Part shown: positions 42,003 to 50,694 of the stretch, one piece after another
Position numbering within the stretch: the first letter of the stretch is position 1
How the letters are laid out: every line of letters begins with the position of its first letter
NCBI RefSeq assembly: GCF_000718635.1
Contig: NZ_JOBF01000018.1
Span: forward strand, 1-64,000
Reading direction: 5' to 3'
Origin: Streptomyces varsoviensis
GTDB taxonomy: Bacteria > Actinomycetota > Actinomycetes > Streptomycetales > Streptomycetaceae
DNA: 64,000 nt
The notes under the pieces: generated by a model
The model's input: only the letters and a program-made list of their open reading frames with translations
Told to the model about the DNA's origin: nothing
The model's database searches: none
Position numbers and translations under genes: made by a program

Positions 42003-43112
42003 ATGAGCGATAGCGCGGTCTCACCGGCGCGGCCGGTGCTGCACATCAAGGGGCGGGTGCTGGTCGGCGCGGAGGACGTGCGCGACGAGCTATGGGTGAT
42101 CGACGGGCGCGTCACCTACGAACGGCCGCGCGGCGCGCGCGATGTCACCGTCATCGAGGGCTGGACACTGCCCGGCCTGGTCGACGCCCACTGCCACGTC
42201 GGCCTCGACGAACACGGCCCGGTGGACGCGTCCACCAGCGAGAAGCAGGCGGTCACCGACCGCGACGCGGGCGCGCTGCTGCTGCGCGACGCCGGCTCGC
42301 CCTCCGACACCCGCTGGATCGACGACCGGGACGACCTGCCCCGCATCATCCGCGCCGGCCGCCACATCGCCCGCACCCGCCGCTACATCCGCAACTACGC
42401 GCACGAGATCGAGCCGGATGACCTCGTGGCCTACGTGGCGCGGGAGGCCCGCAACGGCGACGGCTGGGTCAAGCTCGTCGGCGACTGGATCGACCGCGAG
42501 ACCGGCGACCTGTCCGCCTGCTGGCCGCGCGGCGAGGTCGAGGCCGCCATCGCCGAGGCGCACCGGCTCGGCGCGCGCGTCACCGCGCACTGCTTCGCCG
42601 AGGAGACCCTGGCCCCGCTCGTCGAGGCGGGCATCGACTGCGTCGAGCACGCCACCGGGCTGACGGAGGAGACGATCCCGCTGTTCGCGGAGCGCGGCGT
42701 CGCGATCGTCCCCACGCTCGTCAACATCGCCCTCTTCCCGAAGCTCGCCGAGGGCGGCGAACGGAAGTTCCCGCGCTGGGCCGCCCATATGCGCCGGCTG
42801 CACGAGCGGCGGTACGAGACCGTGCGCGCGGCGTACGACGCGGGCGTACCGGTCTACGTCGGCACGGACGCGGGCGGCGCGCTGGCCCACGGGCTCGTCG
42901 GCCAGGAGGTCGCCGAACTCGTCAAGGCCGGCATACCGCCCGCCGCCGCCCTCCACGCCACCGCCTGGGGCGCCCGCCAGTGGCTCGGCCGCCCCGGCCT
43001 GGACGAGGGCGCCCCGGCCGACCTGGTCGTCTACGGGTCGGACCCGCGCGCGGACGTACGGGTCCTGGGGGCGCCGGACCGGGTGGTGCTGCGGGGAAAG
43101 GTGATCCGTTGA
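42003..43112 (+). CDS. Amidohydrolase family protein
   Basis: 369 aa. Metal-dependent hydrolase barrel: 'VDAHCHVG' (H63, H65), 'WVKLVGDW' (bridging Lys), 'TAHCFAEE' and 'CVEHATGL' (His ligands), and 'VGTDAGGAL' (catalytic Asp) are complete. It resembles imidazolonepropionase/prolidase-like members; substrate unknown. ATG 42003 lies 6 nt after TACAGT and has no Shine-Dalgarno, a strong leaderless candidate. It is divergent from ectA and followed by the isochorismatase-like gene, 76 bp on. Use in ectoine turnover is conceivable but not shown. Confidence 0.9.
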   Translation: MSDSAVSPARPVLHIKGRVLVGAEDVRDELWVIDGRVTYERPRGARDVTVIEGWTLPGLVDAHCHVGLDEHGPVDASTSEKQAVTDRDAGALLLRDAGSPSDTRWIDDRDDLPRIIRAGRHIARTRRYIRNYAHEIEPDDLVAYVAREARNGDGWVKLVGDWIDRETGDLSACWPRGEVEAAIAEAHRLGARVTAHCFAEETLAPLVEAGIDCVEHATGLTEETIPLFAERGVAIVPTLVNIALFPKLAEGGERKFPRWAAHMRRLHERRYETVRAAYDAGVPVYVGTDAGGALAHGLVGQEVAELVKAGIPPAAALHATAWGARQWLGRPGLDEGAPADLVVYGSDPRADVRVLGAPDRVVLRGKVIR

Positions 43113-43188
43113 GCCGGTCCGCCAAGGCCCGATCCCATCGCCCGTCACCCGTCACGGCACGCGGCGGACTTCGTTCGTGGGGGACGAC

Positions 43189-43755
43189 ATGAGCAGCGCT
43201 CTTCTCGTGATGGACGTCCAGCAGGCCGTCGTGGACATCGCCGACGACGGCTCCGGCTATCTGCCGCGCCTGCGCAAGGCCATCGACGGGGCCCGGGCGG
43301 CGGGCATCCTCGTGATCTACGTGGTGATCGCCCTGCGCTCCGGCTTCCCGGAAGTCGGCACGCGCAACAAGCCGCTCGCCGCCATCGCCCGCGCCGGCCT
43401 CTTCGTCGAGGGCGCCCCGGGCACCGAGATCCACCCCGAGGTCGCGCCCCGGCCGGGCGACGTGGTGGTCGCCAAGCGGCGGGCGAGCGCGTTCTCGGGC
43501 AGCGACCTCGATGTGGTGCTGAGGGCGCGCGGCATCGACAGCCTCGTCCTCGCCGGCATCGCCACCAGCGCCGTCGTGCTGTCGACCCTGTGCCAGGCGA
43601 ACGACCTGGACTTCGGCCTCACCGTGCTCTCCGACGGCTGCCTGGACACCGACCCGGAGCTGCACCGGGCGCTCGTCGAGCGGCTGTTCCCGCAGTGGGC
43701 GGACGTCGTCACCGTCGACGAGTGGGTGGGGTCGGTCGCGCCGGGGGAGCCGTAG
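43189..43755 (+). CDS. Isochorismatase-like hydrolase lacking the catalytic cysteine
   Basis: 188 aa Rossmann-like domain. D9 ('LVMDVQQ') and K96 ('VVVAKRRASAF') are present, but the position of the catalytic Cys in 'GxATxxCV' is V129 ('GIATSAVVLST'). Nicotinamidase-type chemistry by a thiol is therefore impossible; Cys-free members such as isochorismatases act by other means or have lost activity. The next Cys, 135, is on the wrong helix turn. ATG 43189 has GGGGGAC upstream. Probably co-transcribed with the amidohydrolase. Confidence 0.87.
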   Translation: MSSALLVMDVQQAVVDIADDGSGYLPRLRKAIDGARAAGILVIYVVIALRSGFPEVGTRNKPLAAIARAGLFVEGAPGTEIHPEVAPRPGDVVVAKRRASAFSGSDLDVVLRARGIDSLVLAGIATSAVVLSTLCQANDLDFGLTVLSDGCLDTDPELHRALVERLFPQWADVVTVDEWVGSVAPGEP

Positions 43756-43785
43756 CGGGGCGGCTGGTCCTCGGGGGCGGAGGGG

Positions 43786-44799
43786 CTACTTCGTCCGGCG
43801 GGAGGAGCGGGCCATCCAGGCCGCCACCAGCGCGCCCGAGATGTTGTGCCAGACGGAGAAGACCGCCGCCGGCAGCGCCGCCGCCGGGCTGAAGTGGGCG
43901 GTGGCCAGGGAGGCGGCGAGCCCGGAGTTCTGCATGCCGACCTCGAACGCCATGGCCTTGCTGCCGGGCCGGCCGAGCCGGGCCAGCTTGCCGGAGGCGT
44001 AGCCGAGGGCCAGGCCCAGGCCGTTGTGGAGGATGACGGCGACGAAGACGAGCGCCGCCGCGTCCATGATGAGCTGCGCGCTCCCGGAGACCACCGTCAG
44101 CACGATGACGGCGATGGTGGCCGCCGAGATCCACGGCAGGACGCGCAGCGCCTTGTCCACATAGCGACTCGCCGCCAGCCGGACCAGCACCCCCAGCAGG
44201 ACCGGCAGCAGCACCGTCTTGAGGATGTCTGTGACCATCGCCCCCGCGTCCACGTGCAGGAACTGGTCCGCGAGCAGCAGCGTCAGCGGCGGCGTGACCA
44301 GCGGGGCGACGAGCGTCGAGACGGTGGCGACCGACACCGACAGGGCCACGTCGCCGCGCGCCAGATAGGTGACGACGTTGGAGGCCGTGCCGCTCGGCGC
44401 GCAGCCGACCAGGATCACCCCGGCGGCGAGCTGCGGCGGCAGGTCGAGCACGGTGGCGATGAGCCAGCCCAGCCCCGGCATGATCACGTAGTGCGCCACC
44501 AGGCCGATCGCGACGGCCCACGGGCGCTTGGCGACGGCCGTGAAGTCCGGCAGCGTCAGCGTGAGCCCCATCGAGAACATCACGATGCCCAGCAGGTACG
44601 GGACCGCGGGCGCCCAGCCGGTGAACGGCGAGGGGAAGGCGAGCCCCAGCGCCCCGGCCGCCACCACGAGCAGCGGGAAGACCGTCACCGCGAGCCGCGC
44701 GGCCCGGTCGGCGGCGGGGGAGCCGCCCTCGGGGGAGTCGCCCTCGGGGGCGGCTGCCGGCGGGGTCTCGGTGCGCTGGTCCGTCTGCTCATGTGCCAC
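43786..44799 (-). CDS. BASS-family (bile acid:sodium symporter-like) transporter
   Basis: 337 aa with about nine to ten hydrophobic helices. 'GIVMFSMGLTLTLPDF', 'GCAPSGTASNVVTYLARGD' (the conserved crossover region) and 'FEVGMQNSGLAASLA' are the family hallmarks. Such proteins import organic anions with sodium; bacterial substrates include pantoate, pyruvate and others. The N-terminal ~28 residues are a Pro/Glu-rich cytoplasmic tail. GTG 44799 is the most likely start; no Shine-Dalgarno is seen. It converges on the isochorismatase-like gene. Confidence 0.9.
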   Translation of the reverse strand: MAHEQTDQRTETPPAAAPEGDSPEGGSPAADRAARLAVTVFPLLVVAAGALGLAFPSPFTGWAPAVPYLLGIVMFSMGLTLTLPDFTAVAKRPWAVAIGLVAHYVIMPGLGWLIATVLDLPPQLAAGVILVGCAPSGTASNVVTYLARGDVALSVSVATVSTLVAPLVTPPLTLLLADQFLHVDAGAMVTDILKTVLLPVLLGVLVRLAASRYVDKALRVLPWISAATIAVIVLTVVSGSAQLIMDAAALVFVAVILHNGLGLALGYASGKLARLGRPGSKAMAFEVGMQNSGLAASLATAHFSPAAALPAAVFSVWHNISGALVAAWMARSSRRTK

Positions 44800-44952
44800 A
44801 GAACGGCACTTTAGCGATGACCTGCGTATATCGAACAAGTGGTTCCGCATCGTGGACCGCGCCCTCGTCCGGCGGCCCATGTGGTCCGCCGGGGGCGGAG
44901 GTAGATGCAGGAAGAATCGAATCTGGGTGCGAGAAACACCCTTTTGAATGAA

Positions 44953-45000
44953 CTGACGTCAGGTAGCTGCCCGTTCACCCTCGGTACGTCAAACATGACG
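44953..45000. promoter_or_regulatory. TGACGTCA-type dyads upstream of the LAETG protein
   Basis: Perfect palindrome CTGACGTCAG (44953-44962) and, further on, CGTCA / TGACG with a 4-bp spacer (44987-45000). Both contain CGTCA, and they are about 36 bp apart and about 100 bp upstream of the start codon. Confidence 0.45.
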
Positions 45001-45078
45001 GGGTCGAGGCCGTCGGCGCGCGATGTCCCCCATTGGCCGCGCCGACGGCTCCATGTCTCATGTGAAGGTTCCCCGCAC

Positions 45079-46044
45079 ATGCCCAGCACCATCAGCACCC
45101 CCTTCGGCCTGCCCGTACGCCGCCTCGCGTCGGCCGCCATGGCCACCGCGCTCGCCGCCGGGCCGGTTCTCCTCTCCGGCGCCGCACCGGCGTACGCCGC
45201 CCCCGCGACTGCCGGCGGAGAAGGCAAGGCCGACGCGGTCGTCCTGCGGGCGGGGCTCGACGTCTCGCTGCTGAACAAGGCGATCGACGTACCGCTCACC
45301 ACGTCCCTGAACGAGGTCCACGCGCCCGCCGAGGCGGCGAAGACGGCGCTCAGCGTCACCGTGGACGGCGTCGACGGCGGAAAGCCCGTCCACGTGCTCC
45401 GCGCCGACGCGGCCACGGCCCGCGCCACGGCCGACCGGCACGCCGCGCGCGGCTACGCCGACCTCGCGCACGCCCGGCTGCACGTACCGGGCCTGCCGCT
45501 GCTCCCGCTCGTCGAGGTGCGGCAGGTCACGTCCAAGGCCGTGTGCGAGGCGGGCCGCAAGCCGACCGCCTCCTCGAACGTGCTCGGGGACGTGACGGTG
45601 CTCGGCAAGAAGACCACTCTCTCGGCGGCCGGCACGACGAAGGTGGAGGTGCCGGGCGTCGGCGAGGTACGGCTCGACCTGTCGAAGACCTCGACCACGT
45701 CGCGTACGGCGGCGGCCACGGCGCTCGAACTCGACGTCGCGGTCAACCCGTTGAAGCTCAACGTGGCCGACGTGAAGGGCAGAGTCACCCTCGCCCAGGC
45801 CACCTGCCGTTCGCCCCAGGCGCCCGCCACCCCGAGCCCGTCAGCCCCCGCCCCCAGCACCCCCGCGGGCCCGGCGCCCAAGCCGCAGACAGGCTCGGGA
45901 CACGCCCCCGCTGACCTCGCCGAGACCGGCGGCAGCGCCCTCACCCCGTACCTCGCCGGCGGCGCGGCCCTGCTGGTCGCCGCGGGCGCCGGCACCCTCA
46001 TCGCCCTCCGCCGCCGGTCCGCCGCCGCGGGGGGACGGGGCTGA
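45079..46044 (+). CDS. LAETG-anchored surface protein (SCO1860-like)
   Basis: 321 aa. Signal peptide (basic start, core 'MATALAAGPVLLSG', cut near 'AYAAPA'), an extracellular beta-rich Ala/Val/Thr domain with two cysteines, a Pro/Ser spacer (about 255-275), then the sorting signal: LAETG at 280-284, hydrophobic helix 291-310, and RRR at 312-314. Class E sortases of Streptomyces use LAxTG. The protein resembles SCO1860 of S. coelicolor, also near ect genes (from memory). ATG 45079 has GAAGG 9 nt upstream. It was not possible to name its function. Confidence 0.88.
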   Translation: MPSTISTPFGLPVRRLASAAMATALAAGPVLLSGAAPAYAAPATAGGEGKADAVVLRAGLDVSLLNKAIDVPLTTSLNEVHAPAEAAKTALSVTVDGVDGGKPVHVLRADAATARATADRHAARGYADLAHARLHVPGLPLLPLVEVRQVTSKAVCEAGRKPTASSNVLGDVTVLGKKTTLSAAGTTKVEVPGVGEVRLDLSKTSTTSRTAAATALELDVAVNPLKLNVADVKGRVTLAQATCRSPQAPATPSPSAPAPSTPAGPAPKPQTGSGHAPADLAETGGSALTPYLAGGAALLVAAGAGTLIALRRRSAAAGGRG

Positions 46045-46360
46045 GACCCGGGGCCCCGGGGGCCCGCGGCGGCCGGAGAGCGCTGAGCCCGCCGCCACCG
46101 GGCCGAGGGGTCCGTGCGCCGCGCGGCGCCAGCCGTCGCGGTGCGGCCCGCCGGGCCGTAGGAGCCGGTGATCGGCGGCGGCACCCGGCAGGGTGCAGAG
46201 GCCCGACGGCCTGAGCGCCGGGCTCACCGGCCGGGCCCGCCCGCGCTTGGGGCGAGACTGGCACCCGGCTCGCCGGCCCGGCCGCTCGGCGGCGGGCCGG
46301 GAGCGGCCCCTCGGGGGCGCGGGGCGCGGCCCGGCACGACCCCGCCGGCCGCCGCCTCCC
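46045..46360. other. GC-rich intergenic, no gene seen
   Basis: 316 bp between convergent genes. A 14-bp palindrome CCCGGGGCCCCGGG (46047-46060) directly after the stop of the LAETG protein and further GC dyads near 46265-46300 may terminate both transcripts. Confidence 0.5.
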
Positions 46361-47440
46361 TCACCCCTCGCCCAGCACCTTGGCCAGGGCCACCACGAAG
46401 CGGTCGGTCGTCGCGCGGTCGCGGACGGCGAGGCGGAGGTGGTCCGGGCCGAGGCCCGGGAAGGTGTCGCCGCGGCGGGCGGCGAAGCCCAGTTCGCGGA
46501 GGCGGGCGCGGACGCGGGCGGCGTCCGGCAGCCGGATCAGCAGGAACGGCCCCGCCGCCGGCCCGTACACGCGCACCTCCTCGAACTCCGCCAGCCGCGC
46601 CGCCAGGTGCGCCCGGTCGGAGGCGACGCGGTGCGCGGCGTGCCCGGCCTCCGCGAGGGCCGGGGGAGCGCTGCACGCCTCGGCCGCCGCCAGGGCGGGC
46701 GTCGACACCGGCCACAGCGGCTGCGCGCCCGCCAGCGCGGATATCGTGCCGGGCGCGGCCAGTACGTAGCCGATGCGCAGCCCCGCCAGCCCCCACGTCT
46801 TGGTGAGGCTGCGCAGCACGACCAGGCCGGGCAGGTCCGTACGCGCCGCCAGAGACGCGCTCTCGCCGGGCACCGCGTCCATGAACGCCTCGTCCACCAC
46901 CAGGGTCCGCCCCGGCCGGGCGAGCCGCGCGACGGCGTCGGCCGGGTGCAGTACGGACGTGGGGTTGGTGGGGTTGCCGATGACGACGAGGTCGGCGTCG
47001 TCCGGTACCGCGTCCGGCGCGAGACGGAACCCGTCGCGCTCGTCGAGCACCGCCCGTACGACGTCGTGGCCGGCGTCCCGCAGCGCCGCCTCCGGCTCCG
47101 TGAACTGCGGGTGCACGACGACCGGCCGCCGGGCCGGCAGGGCGCGCGCGAGCAGGACGAACGCCTCCGCCGCGCCCGCCGTCAGCAGCACCCGCTCGGC
47201 CGGGAGCCCGTGCCGCGCCGCCACCGCGTCCCGCGCCGCGCGCCCGTCCGGGTAGGCCGCGAGCCCGTCCAGCGAGGCGGCGATCCGCTCCTTGAGCCAG
47301 ACCGGCGGGGTGCCGGACCGCACGTTCACGGCCAGGTCCGTCAACTCCGCGCCGTCGCCCCGTACTTCGGCGTCACCGTGGTGCCTCAGGTCGTGCGTCC
47401 CGGCCGCCGTGCCGCCGGTCCCCGCCGCCGTTCTACGCAT
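46361..47440 (-). CDS. cobC: Histidinol-phosphate aminotransferase-like CobC (Rv2231c type)
   Basis: 359 aa class I/II PLP enzyme. 'LAVNVRSGTPPVWLKERI', 'TAGAAEAFVLLARAL', 'GNPTNPTSVLHPADAV', 'VVDEAFMD' and the PLP lysine in 'SLTKTWGLAGLRIGY' match the HisC/CobC branch. Actinobacterial members are annotated as threonine-phosphate decarboxylase-like enzymes that make the aminopropanol linker of cobalamin. ATG 47440 gives a normal N-terminus after 40 variable residues. It follows the CobE-like gene by 182 bp and belongs to the cobalamin locus by position. Confidence 0.85.
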   Translation of the reverse strand: MRRTAAGTGGTAAGTHDLRHHGDAEVRGDGAELTDLAVNVRSGTPPVWLKERIAASLDGLAAYPDGRAARDAVAARHGLPAERVLLTAGAAEAFVLLARALPARRPVVVHPQFTEPEAALRDAGHDVVRAVLDERDGFRLAPDAVPDDADLVVIGNPTNPTSVLHPADAVARLARPGRTLVVDEAFMDAVPGESASLAARTDLPGLVVLRSLTKTWGLAGLRIGYVLAAPGTISALAGAQPLWPVSTPALAAAEACSAPPALAEAGHAAHRVASDRAHLAARLAEFEEVRVYGPAAGPFLLIRLPDAARVRARLRELGFAARRGDTFPGLGPDHLRLAVRDRATTDRFVVALAKVLGEG

Positions 47441-47622
47441 CGCCGCCCACCGCCTCGGCCTCCGCGTCGTCCGGGGCGCCGTGACCGGCGGTGAGCAGCG
47501 CTGGCGGGGTGGTCACTCGATCTCCTCCGTGCTGGTGTGACGTCGCGTGCTGGGGCCGTCCCCGGGGCGGGGGCTTTCGCGGCCGTACGGGCGTGGGTAC
47601 GGGCGTACGGCCGCCCCCGACG

Positions 47623-48099
47623 TTACTTTCGCCCCGCCGGGGGCGTGCGGGCAGGTCCGTGGTCCGTTCCGTTCCGCTCGTGGTCCGCGCCGCGCGCGAC
47701 GGCGCAGGTCACCCTCGCGGGACCGGCGGCCGGGGCGGACTTCCGCTTGCCCACCACGAGGGCGCCGCCCGGCCCCGCGGCGAGGAGGGCCGCGGCCTCG
47801 GCCACGCTCGGCGTCCCCACGGCCGCCAGCGCCCTGCCGGACGGATGCGGCACCGCGACGCGGCCGAGCGCCCCGGTCCCGTACCCGCGCAGCTCCACCC
47901 CGAGGCGCGCGGCGGCGGCCGTCAGGGCGGCATCGGCCGCCTTCGCCTCGGCCGTCGCCAGCGCGGCGACGTCGCCGGGCCCGGCCCCCGCCTCGGCCAG
48001 GGCCCGGCCGATCAGCCCGAGCACTTCCGCGACGGTCGCCCCGCTGGAGGCGCCGAGCCCCACGAAGAGCGAGGCCGCGTGGGCGGACGGCGGCGGCAT
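47623..48099 (-). CDS. CobE/CbiG C-terminal-like cobalamin protein
   Basis: 158 aa. 'LFVGLGASSGATVAEVLGLI', 'ALATAEAKAADAALTAAA', 'RVAVPHPSGRALAAVGTPSVAEAAALLAA' (shown in parts) and 'LVVGKRKSAPA' are the CobE/CbiG-C pattern, acting at the cobalt-precorrin-5 step as a hydrolase or accessory. ATG 48099 has GAGGAG about 10 nt upstream and puts the conserved strand at residue 11; ATG 48171 would add 24 unrelated residues. Between cobC and a divergent ZIP transporter. Confidence 0.82.
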   Translation of the reverse strand: MPPPSAHAASLFVGLGASSGATVAEVLGLIGRALAEAGAGPGDVAALATAEAKAADAALTAAAARLGVELRGYGTGALGRVAVPHPSGRALAAVGTPSVAEAAALLAAGPGGALVVGKRKSAPAAGPARVTCAVARGADHERNGTDHGPARTPPAGRK

Positions 48100-48226
48100 G
48101 AGGGGCGGCTCCTCTCGTGGAAGCGGGGCGGGGAGGGGGACGGAAGAGATGGAATCACGCTCGTCGGACATGCGAGGAAGGGCCGAGGTCAGTAAGCAGG
48201 GATCAGTGAGCAGCGATCAACCGGCG

Positions 48227-49006
48227 ATGGAGCCGCGGCGGCTCGCAGCAGCCGCGGCGGCTCGGAGAAGAGGTGCGCTCGTGCCCGTGGTCATAGCCCT
48301 GGGGGCGGTCCTGATGACGCTGCTCGGCGGGTGGACCGCCCAGCGCGTCACCGACCGGCGCCATCTGATCCTCGGACTCGCGGGCGGCCTGATGCTCGGC
48401 GTCGTCGGCCTCGACCTGCTGCCGGAGGCGCTGGAGGCCGCCGGGAACGAGGTCTTCGGAGTCCCGACCGCCCTGCTCTGCTTCGTGCTCGGGTTCCTCG
48501 CCGCCCACGTCCTGGAACGGCTGCTGGCCGTCCGCAAGGCCGCCCACGGACTCGACCCCGACGAACGCGTACCGCAGGTCGGGCTGACCGCCGCCACCGC
48601 GATGGTCGGGCACAGCGTCATGGACGGCGTCGCCATCGGCGCCGCCTTCCAGGTGGGCGGCGGCGTGGCGGCGGCCGTGGCGCTCGCCGTGATCGCCCAC
48701 GACTTCGCCGACGGGTTCAACACGTACACGATCACCAGCCTCTACGGGAACGCGCGGCGCAAGGCCGTCCTGATGCTCTGCGCGGACGCGCTGGCCCCCC
48801 TCGCCGGCGCGGCCTCGACGCTCCTGTTCACCCTTCCGGAGCAACTGCTCGGCATCTACCTCGGCTTCTTCGGCGGCGTGCTGCTCTACCTCGCCACCTC
48901 GGACATCCTCCCCGAGGCCCACCACGACCACCCGGCGCTGTCCACGCTGGCCTGCACGGCGGCCGGGGTGGGCTTCATCTGGCTGGTCGTCGGCATCGCC
49001 GCCTGA
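48227..49006 (+). CDS. ZIP-family metal transporter inside the cobalamin locus
   Basis: 259 aa, about eight helices. Helix 4 has 'VGHSVMDGVAIGAAF' and helix 5 'VIAHDFADGFNTYTI', the His/Asp metal sites of ZIP transporters (usual forms HNxxEG / HExPxG). After the first helix there is no long His loop. ZIPs carry zinc, iron, manganese or cobalt; context between cob genes suggests cobalt uptake (inference). ATG 48227 is one of several in-frame starts (GTG 48206, ATG 48170); none has a strong Shine-Dalgarno. It is the only plus-strand gene between two minus-strand cob segments. Confidence 0.82.
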   Translation: MEPRRLAAAAAARRRGALVPVVIALGAVLMTLLGGWTAQRVTDRRHLILGLAGGLMLGVVGLDLLPEALEAAGNEVFGVPTALLCFVLGFLAAHVLERLLAVRKAAHGLDPDERVPQVGLTAATAMVGHSVMDGVAIGAAFQVGGGVAAAVALAVIAHDFADGFNTYTITSLYGNARRKAVLMLCADALAPLAGAASTLLFTLPEQLLGIYLGFFGGVLLYLATSDILPEAHHDHPALSTLACTAAGVGFIWLVVGIAA

Positions 49007-49025
49007 CGCCGGCCCGGCTACGGCC

Positions 49026-49250
49026 GGGGCGTGTACAGCCGTCCGCATGATCACGGGGGCGGCTGCGGCCGGGGCGTGTACGGCGGTCCGCGTGATCACC
49101 GGCGCGGCGCCCGCCGGGGGGCGTAGGGCGGTCCGCGTGATCACCGGCGCGGCTCCCGCCGGGGCGCGTACGGCCACCCGCACGGTCACCGGCGCCGTTC
49201 CCGCCGGGGCGCGTACGGTCACCCGCATGATCACCGGCGCGGCCCGGCCA
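49026..49250. repeat. 45-bp tandem repeat, 5 copies
   Basis: GATCAC (GGTCAC in one copy) recurs at 49049, 49094, 49139, 49184 and 49229, exactly 45 bp apart, each within a unit starting GGGGCG. The last copy includes the final codons of cobB (ends 49231). It lies between convergent ZIP and cobB genes. Confidence 0.9.
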
Positions 49251-50694
49251 CGCGCGACACGAACCGCCCCGCCGTCCCCGGCGCGCCCGCCCAGTGCACG
49301 TGCAGATACGAGGCGTGCACCGAGCCCTGTACGAAGCCCTCCACGCGCCGCTCCGGGTGGGTGATCCCCCATGCCGGGTCCGTGCCCGCGCCCGGCTCGA
49401 TCACCGTGCGGTGGAACTCGTGCCCGCGCACCCGCTGCCCGGCCGCCGCCAGCGGATTGTCCGCGACGGCCACCGCCTCCCGGTACCCGAGCGTCAGCCG
49501 CTCCGACATCCGCGCGGCGGCGGGCAGCACCCCGCACATCGGCTTCTCGTCCAGCGAGCGCGCCAGATAGAGTAGCCCCGCGCACTCGGCGGCGATCGGC
49601 GCCCCGGACGCGGCCAGCTCCGCCACCGCCTTGCGCAGCCGTTCGTTCGCCGACAGCTCCGGCGCGTACATCTCGGGAAACCCGCCGCCGATGACCAGGC
49701 CGCCGGTGCCCGGCGGCAGCTCCTCGTCCCGCAGCGGGTCGAACGGCACCACCTCGGCCCCGGCGGCGGCGAGCAGCTCGGCGTGCTCGGCGTACGAGAA
49801 GGAGAACGCGGCCCCACCCGCCACGGCGACGATCGGCCCGCCGGCCTGGGGGAGCCCGTGTACGGCGGCCACGGTCGAAGCTGACGGGCCGTTCCTGCGC
49901 GAGGCGCCCGAAGCGGAGGCGGGCGGCGTCGCCGCTTGTGCCGCCGAATCCGGGTCCCAAGCCTCTTCCGTCAGGGGTGGGGCGCTGCGGGCCAGGGCCA
50001 TCAGGGCGTCGAGGTCGCAGCCGTCGCGGACCTGGGCGGCCTGGGCGGCCACGGCTTCGACGGCCTCGGCGTGGCGTTCGGCCGCCGGGATGAGGCCGAG
50101 GTGGCGGCTGGGGGTGCTGGCGGTCCGTACGCGCCGCAGCGCCCCCAGGACGGGGACGCCCGCGCCGTCGAGGGCCTCGCGCAGGAGGTGTTCGTGGCGG
50201 TCGGTGCCGACCTTGTTGAGGATGACGCCCGCGAGCCGTACCCGCGGGTCCCACGAGGCGAAGCCGTGCACCAGGGCCGCCACCGAGCGGGACTGCGACG
50301 AGGCGTCGACGACGAGGACGACCGGCGCCCGCAGCAGCTTCGCGACGTGCGCGGTCGACGCCAGTTCGCCCTGACCGCTCGCTCCGTCGAAGAGCCCCAT
50401 GACGCCCTCGACCACCGCGAGGTCGCTGCCGCGCGCGCCGTGCAGGAAGAGCGGGGCCACCCGCTCCGGGCCGCAGAGGTACGCGTCCAGGTTGCGGCCC
50501 GGCCGGCCCGTGGCGAGCGCGTGGTAGCCGGGGTCGATGTAGTCCGGCCCGACCTTGTGCGGGGAGACCGCGAGCCCGGCCGCCGCGAAGGCCGCCATCA
50601 GGCCCGTCGCGACGGTCGTCTTGCCGCTCCCGGAGGCGGGGGCGGCGATGACCAGGCGGGGGACGGCGCGGGGGGTGCTCCGGGGGGCGTTCAC
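49231..50694 (-). CDS. cobB: Cobyrinate/hydrogenobyrinate a,c-diamide synthase
   Basis: 487 aa. An N-terminal ATP-binding P-loop domain ('APASGSGKTTVATGL', 'GPDYIDPGYH', 'EGVMGLFDG') is followed by a class I glutamine amidotransferase-like domain ('GGGFPEMYAPELSAN', 'AECAGLLYLARSLD' with nucleophile Cys, 'GHEFHRT', final 'HASYLHVHW'). It amidates the a and c side chains of the corrin ring. GTG 50694 overlaps the cobO stop (GTGA). A Pro/Ala/Ser insert near residue 270 is unusual but does not break a domain. Confidence 0.95.
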   Translation of the reverse strand: MNAPRSTPRAVPRLVIAAPASGSGKTTVATGLMAAFAAAGLAVSPHKVGPDYIDPGYHALATGRPGRNLDAYLCGPERVAPLFLHGARGSDLAVVEGVMGLFDGASGQGELASTAHVAKLLRAPVVLVVDASSQSRSVAALVHGFASWDPRVRLAGVILNKVGTDRHEHLLREALDGAGVPVLGALRRVRTASTPSRHLGLIPAAERHAEAVEAVAAQAAQVRDGCDLDALMALARSAPPLTEEAWDPDSAAQAATPPASASGASRRNGPSASTVAAVHGLPQAGGPIVAVAGGAAFSFSYAEHAELLAAAGAEVVPFDPLRDEELPPGTGGLVIGGGFPEMYAPELSANERLRKAVAELAASGAPIAAECAGLLYLARSLDEKPMCGVLPAAARMSERLTLGYREAVAVADNPLAAAGQRVRGHEFHRTVIEPGAGTDPAWGITHPERRVEGFVQGSVHASYLHVHWAGAPGTAGRFVSRVAGPRR

